Assembly (NCBI GenBank): GCA_016292745.1
Contig: JAEDFO010000052.1
Coordinates: 1 to 16,665 of the forward strand
DNA: 16,665 nt
Source of the DNA: Muribaculaceae bacterium
GTDB taxonomy: Bacteria > Bacteroidota > Bacteroidia > Bacteroidales > Muribaculaceae
Direction: 5' to 3'
The notes under the pieces are model-generated. The model saw nothing but the letters and a program-made list of their open reading frames with translations. It made no database searches and had not been told where the DNA came from. Numbering within the stretch: the stretch's first letter is position 1; each line of letters opens with the position of its first letter. Positions 7,570-13,877 of the stretch are shown piece by piece. The position numbers and the translations under genes are program-made.

Positions 7570-8290
7570 CGACGAGCCATTGGCTTTGGGCCTTATTAAA
7601 AGCTATGTTGAGCAAACTCCATTTCTGGAGTTTGTGGATGGCTTCCAGTCGGCTTCGTTAGGTATAAAAACTATACTTGACGGAAATATCGATTTGGTGT
7701 TTCTCGATATCCAGATGGCCGAACTCAATGGAATTGAGTTTGCCCGGGTGATACCTGCGCATTGCCGTATTATCTTCATCACTGCATATCAGCAGTATGC
7801 TATCGATGGATACAAGGTCAATGCACTCGATTATCTGCTCAAGCCGGTGAGCTACAGCGAATTCCTGAATTCGGCCAACAAGGCTTTGAAATGGTTTGAA
7901 GTAAATGATCGCGCTGTTGAGGCTGTCGACAATGAGAACAAGTTTATAATAGTTAAGAGCGAATATAAACTCATACAGATTGACATCGACAAGATTCTGT
8001 ACATCGAAGGCCTGAAGGATTATGTAAAGATATATATTGAGGATTCTCCTCAGCCGGTGCTATCGCTAATGTCGCTGAAGGCTCTCGAAACGAGTCTCCC
8101 TTCCTCACGATTTATAAGGGTGCATCGCTCGTTTATTGTCCACACTTCGAAAATCCGTCTCATCGAGCGTAACCGTATTGTGTTTGGTAAACAGTATATT
8201 CCTGTGTCGGAAACCTATAAGGATACCTTCATGGATTATATTAACAAGCACTCCATAAATCCGACAAAAGACGATAACAATAACATTTAG
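7541..8290 (+). CDS. LytR/AlgR-type response regulator with LytTR DNA-binding domain
   Basis: A 249-residue regulator. The receiver domain (about 4-120) carries the acidic pair D10/D11 (CVIDDEP), the phosphorylated D56 (VFLDIQMAELNG), T81 and K101 (LLKP), so it is fully equipped for phosphotransfer. The LytTR domain (about 138-238) contains the family pattern RVHRSFIV (193-200) and a later ERNRIVFGKQYIPVSETY stretch. The start at 7541 gives the standard MRKLRCCVIDDEP beginning and makes the gene overlap the kinase gene by 29 bases. The partner kinase is almost certainly the upstream LytS-like protein. Targets are unknown; I see no paired LytTR-type direct repeats in the short adjoining intergenic regions. 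Confidence 0.94.
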   Translation: MRKLRCCVIDDEPLALGLIKSYVEQTPFLEFVDGFQSASLGIKTILDGNIDLVFLDIQMAELNGIEFARVIPAHCRIIFITAYQQYAIDGYKVNALDYLLKPVSYSEFLNSANKALKWFEVNDRAVEAVDNENKFIIVKSEYKLIQIDIDKILYIEGLKDYVKIYIEDSPQPVLSLMSLKALETSLPSSRFIRVHRSFIVHTSKIRLIERNRIVFGKQYIPVSETYKDTFMDYINKHSINPTKDDNNNI

Positions 8291-8339
8291 AGCATCATTA
8301 TGACATATACACAGAAACATTAATAAAGTTGATTCTGAG

Positions 8340-8373
8340 AGGTCGCCTGTTGTGAAACATACGGCCTTTTTTT
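8340..8373 (+). terminator. Intrinsic terminator after the response regulator
   Basis: AGGTCG (8340-8345) pairs with CGGCCT (8362-8367) with one G-U pair. Above a 2+2 internal loop, TGTT/AACA closes a GTGA tetraloop of GNRA type. Seven T follow (8367-8373). The minus-strand operon converges from the right and ends at 8410; no good terminator for it is visible in this gap. Confidence 0.75.
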
Positions 8374-8409
8374 ATATATCAACTTTTTTGCTCGGCAAAT
8401 GCCTATGGA

Positions 8410-9759
8410 TTAGATAATTGCTGTGCCCTGATAATAAAGCGATTGAAGAATGTATCCGAAAAACAGGTTCTGGAACAGCATGTACAGCACTATAAGATTA
8501 AAGAAAAAGCGGTGGTTGCGATGCACCTCGCGCCAGTTGCGCGTGAGGGTGTACAGACTAATTGCTATCGACACAGTGAGGATAATGTTCCAATAGGTCC
8601 ATTGATGTCCGGGTATCGAAAGCCCGAATAGCGTGTGTCCCATGTTAAGCCATACAAACAGCGAGGTGGCTATGGCAAACAGTATCCAACATCCTACACC
8701 GGTTATGCGCCATGCGTCGGCATGCTTGTTGAATTGTGTTATCAGTAGATTTCCAAGCACCGGTGCGTTGAAAAACACGCATGCCAGCAACATGACATAT
8801 GAATACTCCGAATAGAAGAAAAACAGAGGCAGCGAAGTGATGAACACTATTATGCCGAAGCGTTGCACCATTGTCATGTGATTGAGCGTTTCGCTTGTGC
8901 TTTTCCAGTTCATAATGGCCCACGGCAATGCAATGAGCATTGGCACCGACCACGGCAGGGCCGAAAGCAGGAAATAGTCGATAGGGGCAATGCCGGAGAT
9001 TCCAACTTCGTCGAGATGCACTGTTATTGCCAATGCCTTGGTAAACGGCGCTTTTGCCAGCCCGAAATCGCCGCTTAGCACATACATAACAGCAAATGCG
9101 GCTATTGCCGACAATGCAAGTATGGGCATTAGCACAGCAATGCCACGCTTACGGTGGGGGCGAACCGTGAGAATGAACAATATACCTGTAAGTGCCATCG
9201 ATGCCAGCGGAACGGTACCCGTGATGATAATGTTGGCCGATGTGGCAATACACATCAGGATGGCATTCTTGGTGGTCTGCCGACGCAACCAATGATACAT
9301 ACTTACAAACGACAGAATTGTAAGAGCAGCCGATATCATCACCGGATTGGCATTATACGACAGCATACTCACATATAGCGACCCAAGAAACACCAGCGAT
9401 ACCACGAACGAGTTGCCGATTTTCTCCGATGTGCGGTCAAATCTGAACAGGCATATTGTTAGAATGGCAGTGATGGCCGCCGACGGGAAACGTAGCCAAA
9501 ATATTGCATTCGATGTCCCTTCAATGCCGAAAATCAGGTTGCACACATAGGCATACATCGTGGTTATCACATTGCCTCCGTTCCATTGATGAAGCACTGT
9601 GGCTATGTTGCTCCCTTTTAGTGTGAGCACCTGCTGCAGCAACTCCGTTTCGTAGTCGCTGATAGGCACACGTGGCAGAATGGGGAATATGTTGATTACA
9701 ACGCCTATAATGAGCACAATCAGAAGTGCTATGTAGGCACTCATCCGGTTGTTGCTCAT
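8410..9759 (-). CDS. Divergent ArnT-like GT-C membrane glycosyltransferase (family 39 type)
   Basis: A 449-residue polytopic membrane protein with about 11-13 hydrophobic segments. The N-terminal region resembles the ArnT/PMT (GT39, GT-C fold) family. One helix is followed by an acidic first-loop motif, ISDYETELLQQV (33-44, acids D35 and E37), then by FGIEGTSNAIFWLRFPSAA (77-95), which parallels the FG..e...RLPSA segment of ArnT-like enzymes. These enzymes move sugars from undecaprenyl-phosphate carriers onto envelope targets. The EKPP-like segment expected between the two motifs is replaced by WNGGN (59-63), and the protein is shorter than the usual 500-600 residues with little soluble C-terminal domain. 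It overlaps gtrA by four bases (ATGA) as last gene of the purT operon. Activity and substrate are not predictable; a non-glycosyltransferase membrane role is possible. Confidence 0.65.
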   Translation of the reverse strand: MSNNRMSAYIALLIVLIIGVVINIFPILPRVPISDYETELLQQVLTLKGSNIATVLHQWNGGNVITTMYAYVCNLIFGIEGTSNAIFWLRFPSAAITAILTICLFRFDRTSEKIGNSFVVSLVFLGSLYVSMLSYNANPVMISAALTILSFVSMYHWLRRQTTKNAILMCIATSANIIITGTVPLASMALTGILFILTVRPHRKRGIAVLMPILALSAIAAFAVMYVLSGDFGLAKAPFTKALAITVHLDEVGISGIAPIDYFLLSALPWSVPMLIALPWAIMNWKSTSETLNHMTMVQRFGIIVFITSLPLFFFYSEYSYVMLLACVFFNAPVLGNLLITQFNKHADAWRITGVGCWILFAIATSLFVWLNMGHTLFGLSIPGHQWTYWNIILTVSIAISLYTLTRNWREVHRNHRFFFNLIVLYMLFQNLFFGYILQSLYYQGTAII

Positions 9760-10202
9760 TGGGCTTCCGATGTTTTGAAGGTAACAAACCGGTTAAACAC
9801 GTAGTTGCATATGGTGTAGATGGCCATGCCGATTAGGCTTATGAGTGTTTCGCCGGCCTCAAGCTGCTCAAACCATGGGATGCTAATATGGCGTATGGAG
9901 GTAAAGTTCATCAGCACCCACATTATTGCCAGCTGTATGCAGTAACATACACTGAAACCAGTGACGAACAGCAATGCTTCGCGCGACACTGCTGTGCCTC
10001 GGGTCTTGAACACCCATGTTTTGTTCCATACAAAACTGTTGACAACGCCTGCTATGTAGCCAATGATGTTCGACACGTAAAAGTTCACGCCCAGAAAACT
10101 GTTGAGCACTACAAACACAATGAACGTTATCAATGTGTTGCTCGCACCTATTAGCATATATTTTACTAATTGGATAGATGTTTTCTTTACCTGGTTATTC
10201 AT
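9756..10202 (-). CDS. GtrA-family membrane protein
   Basis: A 148-residue protein with four predicted membrane helices (about 12-34, 41-60, 76-98 and 115-137). The two family repeats, NSFVWNKTWVFK and NYVFNRFVTFK, follow helices 2 and 4. GtrA proteins are thought to flip undecaprenyl-phosphate-linked glucose or to act beside glycosyltransferases of surface polysaccharides and teichoic acids. I chose the start at 10202 (MNNQVKK), two bases after the upstream stop codon. A longer form from 10256 would overlap the upstream gene by about 50 bases and add unrelated residues. Its stop overlaps the start of the GT-C gene. The pairing suggests lipid-linked sugar traffic, but no GtrB-type glycosyltransferase is in the window. 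Confidence 0.88.
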   Translation of the reverse strand: MNNQVKKTSIQLVKYMLIGASNTLITFIVFVVLNSFLGVNFYVSNIIGYIAGVVNSFVWNKTWVFKTRGTAVSREALLFVTGFSVCYCIQLAIMWVLMNFTSIRHISIPWFEQLEAGETLISLIGMAIYTICNYVFNRFVTFKTSEAQ

Positions 10203-10204
10203 GC

Positions 10205-10837
10205 TTAAATATCGTTTTTTGAATCGGCATAACCACGAAGAATCGGTATCGACCAATTGTATCGGGCTGCAAGGATTCTGATGACTATCACAGTTGCGCT
10301 ACACACCAGCTGCTGCACTATCGAGCTACATCCGAGCTCTGATATCACCCAAAAGATGATGCCACCCATTATGCATGCAGTGGCATAAACATCTTTCCGG
10401 AATATAAGTGGCACCTCATTGATGAGAATGTCGCGGATTACACCGCCCAATGCTCCGGTGATGGTGCCCATCATTATGGCTGCCCACATAGGATAGCCGT
10501 AGGTCAGGGTTTTCTGTATGCCGATTACCACAAACAGCGCCAGGCCTATGGTATCGAATATGAAAATGGTGTTATGAAGCCGTACAAGCGATTTTTTGAA
10601 CACTATAACCGCCGCAAGCGATAGCCCGGTTACTCCCAGATACCAGCCGTTGTGCATCCAGAAGATTGGTGCATTGAGCAGTATGTCGCGGAATGTGCCG
10701 CCGCCAATGGCTGTGGCAAGACCTACTGTGTAGGCGCCAAACCAGTCGAATTTCTTGGCCGCTGCCAAGCGTATGCCGCTTATCGCAAATGCTATGGTGC
10801 CTACAATTTCTACTATCAGAAGAAACAACGACTCCAT
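10205..10837 (-). CDS. TRIC-type channel / UPF0126 (YadS, YicG) membrane protein
   Basis: A 210-residue protein with seven predicted membrane helices arranged as two three-helix repeats plus one. Each repeat carries the family glycine motif and RD: GGGTFRD at 45-51 and GGVIRD at 131-136. Prokaryotic members form trimeric cation channels related to animal TRIC channels. As I recall, some have also been linked by mutant phenotypes to glycine uptake, so the substrate is open. It starts 28 bases after the purT stop and ends two bases before gtrA, so it belongs to this operon. A glycine-linked role beside purT (whose substrate is glycinamide ribonucleotide) is attractive but is my inference. Confidence 0.9.
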   Translation of the reverse strand: MESLFLLIVEIVGTIAFAISGIRLAAAKKFDWFGAYTVGLATAIGGGTFRDILLNAPIFWMHNGWYLGVTGLSLAAVIVFKKSLVRLHNTIFIFDTIGLALFVVIGIQKTLTYGYPMWAAIMMGTITGALGGVIRDILINEVPLIFRKDVYATACIMGGIIFWVISELGCSSIVQQLVCSATVIVIRILAARYNWSIPILRGYADSKNDI

Positions 10838-10865
10838 CTATATCACCTTTTTGTTATTTTTGCTC

Positions 10866-12059
10866 TTATTCCTTGGGCAAAACGTTGATTGTCAGCTTGT
10901 CGTAGGCTCGCGATGCTTTTTCGCGTGCTGCTTCTACGCTTTCGGCTGTAGCAAGGATTACTCCCATACGTCGATGACCCACAATCTCGGGCTTGCCGAA
11001 GATTCGCATCTGAGTGCCTGGTTCCTCAAGTACTTTTTCAATGCCTTCGAACTCCACCACGTTTGTGTTACCCTCAACCACCACGGCGCGTGATGCCGAT
11101 GGTCCGTAGAAACGAATCTCAGGCACTGGCAGTCCAAGCAATGCGCGGGCATGCAGTGCAAATTCACTCTGGTCCTGCGATATCATTGTCACCATACCGG
11201 TGTCGTGCGGACGTGGCGATACTTCGCTGAATATCACTTCGTCGCCTTTTACAAAGCATTCCACACCGAAAATGCCATAGCCTCCGAGTGCAGTGGTAAC
11301 CTTTTCGGCAATATGTTGTGCCTGAAGCTTTGCCTTTTCGCTCATAGGCTGTGGCTGCCACGAATAGCGGTAGTCGCCATCTATTTGTATGTGGCCTATT
11401 GGCTCGCAGAATTTAGTGCCATTGACAGCTCTTACAGTGAGCAGGGTGATTTCGTAGTCGAAGTCAACAAAGCCTTCCACTATCACCCGCCCTGCGCCGG
11501 CACGTCCACCTTCCTGTGCTATTTTCCACGAGTTTTCTATATCGCTTTCGTTCTTAATCACACTTTGGCCATGACCCGATGAGCTCATGATGGGCTTTAC
11601 CACACACGGAATGCCGATTTCCTTTACTGCCTTGCAGAATTCGGTGTAATCAGAGGCAAAACGGTAGCGCGAGGTGGTTATACCAAGTTCTTCGGCTGCA
11701 AGTCGGCGAATGCCTTCGCGGTTCATGGTCAGGAACGCTGCATGAGCGGTTGGGGTTACGTTGTAGCCCTCTTTTTCAAGTTCCAGAAGGGTAGGGGTGG
11801 CTATTGCCTCTACTTCCGGTATTATATGGTCGGGGCGTTCCTGTTCTATTACGCTCCTCAGCTTTTCTCCGTCAAGCATGTTGAACACATGGCTGCGGTG
11901 GGCTATCTGCATGGCCGGAGCTCCGGCATATTTGTCGCATGCAACCACTTCAACGCCATAGCGTTGCAATTCTATTGCCACTTCCTTGCCCAGTTCTCCA
12001 CTGCCGAGCAGGAGGGCTTTCTTCCCTTTTGAACTTCCGATTGAACCTATCTTAGTCAT
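10866..12059 (-). CDS. purT: Formate-dependent GAR transformylase PurT
   Basis: A 397-residue ATP-grasp enzyme that makes formyl-GAR from GAR, formate and ATP in step 3 of purine synthesis, bypassing the folate-dependent PurN. Full length. Dinucleotide-like loop GSGELGKE at 19-26, R114 (NREGIRR) and K155 (VVKP) agree with the E. coli numbering I recall for ATP contacts. FGVECFVKGDEVIFSEVSPRPHDTG carries the magnesium-binding glutamates and GAR-binding region. One oddity is the flexible ATP loop, which reads SSSGHGQS with H163, where E. coli has SSGKGQ. Its own promoter lies just upstream, separating it from the HAD gene. It leads the purT-TRIC-gtrA-GT-C operon. Dependence on formate fits an anaerobe using pyruvate-formate lyase. 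Confidence 0.97.
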   Translation of the reverse strand: MTKIGSIGSSKGKKALLLGSGELGKEVAIELQRYGVEVVACDKYAGAPAMQIAHRSHVFNMLDGEKLRSVIEQERPDHIIPEVEAIATPTLLELEKEGYNVTPTAHAAFLTMNREGIRRLAAEELGITTSRYRFASDYTEFCKAVKEIGIPCVVKPIMSSSGHGQSVIKNESDIENSWKIAQEGGRAGAGRVIVEGFVDFDYEITLLTVRAVNGTKFCEPIGHIQIDGDYRYSWQPQPMSEKAKLQAQHIAEKVTTALGGYGIFGVECFVKGDEVIFSEVSPRPHDTGMVTMISQDQSEFALHARALLGLPVPEIRFYGPSASRAVVVEGNTNVVEFEGIEKVLEEPGTQMRIFGKPEIVGHRRMGVILATAESVEAAREKASRAYDKLTINVLPKE

Positions 12060-12081
12060 ATATATATTAGTTTTGGTTGTG

Positions 12082-12113
12082 CGAAGATACGTTAAAATAA
12101 GGGTAGTACAAAA
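12082..12113 (-). promoter_or_regulatory. purT: Promoter of the purT operon
   Basis: Read on the minus strand: TTTTG (12113-12109), 19 bases, then TATCTTCG (12089-12082), one mismatch from TAnnTTTG. The start codon follows after 22 bases. The 66-base gap between purT and the upstream HAD gene holds no clear terminator, so some read-through from upstream is possible. Confidence 0.6.
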
Positions 12114-12125
12114 CTTTAGCCATTA

Positions 12126-12857
12126 TTATTTCAGCAATCCGACGATGTCAATCAAACGGTCGACAGTAGCATCGGCCGCAGGAGTGGCAAAATCGGTGCT
12201 CTTGCGGTTGAAATATATGGTGCGCCATCCGGCATTATGTGCACCGCACACGTCGGCATCGTAGTTGTCGCCTATCATGAGCGTCTTTCCGGGCTCTACA
12301 TTCCATGTGTTTGTAGCATATTTGAATATGCCTGGCAATGGCTTGGTTACTCCCACTTCATCCGACAGTACAAGTAGGTCGACATATTTGTCGAGTCCGC
12401 CCGATATCAGTTTTTGCTGCTGCGTTCCCTTGAAGCCGTTGCTCAGCACGCCCACCCGGCCATAACGGCTACGGATAAATTCGAGCAGTTCTATTGCTCC
12501 GTCCACTATGTTGGGTTGCAGTGCCAGGTATCGCAGATATTCGGTGTTTATGTCGGCGGCAAATCGGTCTATGTCGCCCCCATCGTATCCTATTTTCAGC
12601 AAAGGGAACCGGAACCGCTCCTCCACAAGAAATGTTTTTTCTATCTTTCCGTAGTGATAGAGGTCCCACAGTTCTTTGTTTTTGGCTTTATACAAGTCGC
12701 GGAATACATCGTATGCACCGCTCCATCGCTCGATGCAATACGTATCGTACACATGTCGCAGTGCCACTGCCGAGCTGGCTGTGAAGTCCCACAAGGTATC
12801 ATCGAGGTCGATGAACACAGCCTCGATGCCGGTTAAAACTGGTCGATTCTCCACCAT
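12126..12857 (-). CDS. yjjG: HAD-superfamily phosphatase, YjjG-like (putative nucleotidase)
   Basis: A 243-residue soluble phosphatase. HAD motif I is FIDLDDTLWD with nucleophile D17 and D19. Motif II is LSNG (S139, N140), motif III is K172 in VTKPLPGIF, and motif IV is IGDNYDADVCGA (D197, D202). A helical cap domain fills about 30-110. Size and motif context fit the YjjG type, which dephosphorylates nucleoside monophosphates including non-canonical pyrimidines; the substrate here is inferred. The first 25 bases overlap the 3' end of the yhhQ gene in another frame, and no later in-frame start precedes motif I, so the overlap is probably real. A role in nucleotide clean-up would suit neighbours that deal with purines and queuine. 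Confidence 0.88.
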   Translation of the reverse strand: MVENRPVLTGIEAVFIDLDDTLWDFTASSAVALRHVYDTYCIERWSGAYDVFRDLYKAKNKELWDLYHYGKIEKTFLVEERFRFPLLKIGYDGGDIDRFAADINTEYLRYLALQPNIVDGAIELLEFIRSRYGRVGVLSNGFKGTQQQKLISGGLDKYVDLLVLSDEVGVTKPLPGIFKYATNTWNVEPGKTLMIGDNYDADVCGAHNAGWRTIYFNRKSTDFATPAADATVDRLIDIVGLLK

Positions 12858-13513
12858 TTGTAGCTAATGTTATTGTCATATGTGTCGAGGTCCTCTTTCT
12901 TCTTGATGTATTTCACCACTCTGATGGTTACCGGAAGAATGATTATCTCGTAAATTGTCTTTACTATTGCCTGGGTCCATATGAGAGCCACAATGGTGCT
13001 CAGCGGTAGAATGCCCAGAAATGCCACTGGAAAGAATATTATGGAATCCACTCCTTCGCCGAACAATGTGGAAAGCACCGCCCGCAGCGAAAAGTAGTTT
13101 CCGCCGTTCATCACCTTCATCTTGCTCATCACGTAGGCATTGACCATCGACCCGCAAATAAAGGCAATGAAACTTGCACATAGTATTCGCGCTGTGTTGC
13201 CGAACACTGTTTCTACTGCATCTTGATGCGGCCACGATGGCGAGCTGGGTAGTACTATGCACAGCTGGAGGAACAGCACGAATATAAGGTTCATTATAAA
13301 TCCGAGCCATATCACGAACCGCGCCTTTCGGAATCCGTATACCTCGACTATGCAATCGTTGATGATGTAAGATACAGGAAACACTAACAGCCCTGCTGTG
13401 GCTGTGAAACCTCCTATCTCTATCACCTTCACTTCCATGAGATTGGCAAGTACGAGAAACACACAGAACAGCAGCGACAGCAGCATGAACAGCATTGATA
13501 TGTTACGCTTCAT
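12833..13513 (-). CDS. yhhQ: Queuosine-precursor transporter (YhhQ / VUT family)
   Basis: A 226-residue integral membrane protein with about six helices. Family hallmarks are FPVSYIINDCIVEVYGFRKAR (split over about 45-65) and the later STLFGEGVDSIIFF (148-161). YhhQ proteins import 7-deazaguanine precursors (preQ0, preQ1 or queuine) used to make queuosine in tRNA wobble positions. No queuosine-synthesis gene lies beside it, so the precursor form is not predictable. The C-terminal tail after about 205 is polar and overlaps the HAD gene start by 25 bases. It is divergent from the DUF4492-cydAB operon and has its own upstream promoter. Confidence 0.93.
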   Translation of the reverse strand: MKRNISMLFMLLSLLFCVFLVLANLMEVKVIEIGGFTATAGLLVFPVSYIINDCIVEVYGFRKARFVIWLGFIMNLIFVLFLQLCIVLPSSPSWPHQDAVETVFGNTARILCASFIAFICGSMVNAYVMSKMKVMNGGNYFSLRAVLSTLFGEGVDSIIFFPVAFLGILPLSTIVALIWTQAIVKTIYEIIILPVTIRVVKYIKKKEDLDTYDNNISYKWWRIDQF

Positions 13514-13538
13514 TTTTCGGTTTGTTGAGTTTGCTCTG

Positions 13539-13546
13539 CAAAATTA
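13539..13546 (-). promoter_or_regulatory. yhhQ: -7 promoter element of yhhQ
   Basis: Read on the minus strand, TAATTTTG matches TAnnTTTG exactly and ends 25 bases before the yhhQ start codon. No good TTG box is seen 19-21 bases upstream, only a T-rich stretch, so the -33 part is weak. It lies back to back with the cyd promoter. Confidence 0.55.
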
Positions 13547-13570
13547 CTCATATTTTAAAAAATTATCCTA

Positions 13571-13605
13571 TTTGTTGTGTCCTGATTCCAAATTTTATAT
13601 ATTTG
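13571..13605 (+). promoter_or_regulatory. Promoter of the DUF4492-cydAB operon
   Basis: TTTGTTG (13571-13577), 20 bases, then TATATTTG (13598-13605), an exact TAnnTTTG match. The leader to the ATG at 13647 is about 35 bases. A possible regulator site is not evident: I see no convincing FNR/CRP-like inverted repeat (TTGAT....ATCAA) around it. Confidence 0.75.
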
Positions 13606-13646
13606 TAGATGGCAATTTTGCAATTAACCTGAATCATTACAATATA

Positions 13647-13856
13647 ATGGCGTTGATAAGGAAAATATTCAATTTCTATGTCACCGGTTTCAAAGAGATG
13701 ACTATTGGAAAGACATTATGGATTCTCATCCTTGTTAAACTCTTTATTATTTTCTTCATTTTGAAACTATTTTTCTTCCCCAATTTCCTTAACAATAAAT
13801 TCAGCACCGACGAGGATAGGTCGTCGTATGTGCGCCATGAGTTGATTAACGAATAA
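13647..13856 (+). CDS. DUF4492 small membrane protein, cytochrome bd-associated
   Basis: A 69-residue protein with one strong hydrophobic helix at about 24-45, preceded by an amphipathic, basic segment (RKIFNFYVTGFKEM) and followed by a charged tail (TDEDRSSYVRHELINE). The conserved core TIGKTLWILILVKL and LKLFFFPNFLN is the DUF4492 pattern, a family I know mainly as a short gene before cydA in Bacteroidota. I chose the ATG at 13647 because it follows the promoter and matches the family N-terminus; the frame is open further left but that part is antisense to yhhQ. It lies 21 bases before the chosen cydA start. A role as a small oxidase subunit or assembly factor, like CydX or CydH, is inferred from position and shape, not from similarity to those proteins. 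Confidence 0.9.
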   Translation: MALIRKIFNFYVTGFKEMTIGKTLWILILVKLFIIFFILKLFFFPNFLNNKFSTDEDRSSYVRHELINE

Positions 13857-13877
13857 TAATTATAAACATTAGTGCAA

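Noticed and set aside
8374..8409. Possible terminator for the minus-strand operon near GGCAAATGCC
   Set aside because: The palindrome leaves a loop of two bases and is not followed by a T run on the minus strand.
10203..10256. Longer start for the GtrA-family gene
   Set aside because: It would overlap the TRIC gene by about 50 bases and add residues unlike GtrA; the start at 10202 directly follows the upstream stop.
13398..13646. In-frame extension of the DUF4492 gene to the left
   Set aside because: It overlaps yhhQ in antisense, precedes the promoter, and the family N-terminus begins at 13647.
13581..13646. FNR/CRP-like operator before the cyd operon
   Set aside because: I looked for TTGAT...ATCAA or TGTGA...TCACA repeats and found none that was convincing.
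13872..13877. GTG start for cydA two codons before the ATG
   Set aside because: The ATG at 13878 gives the usual beginning; nothing favours the GTG, though the difference is only two residues.
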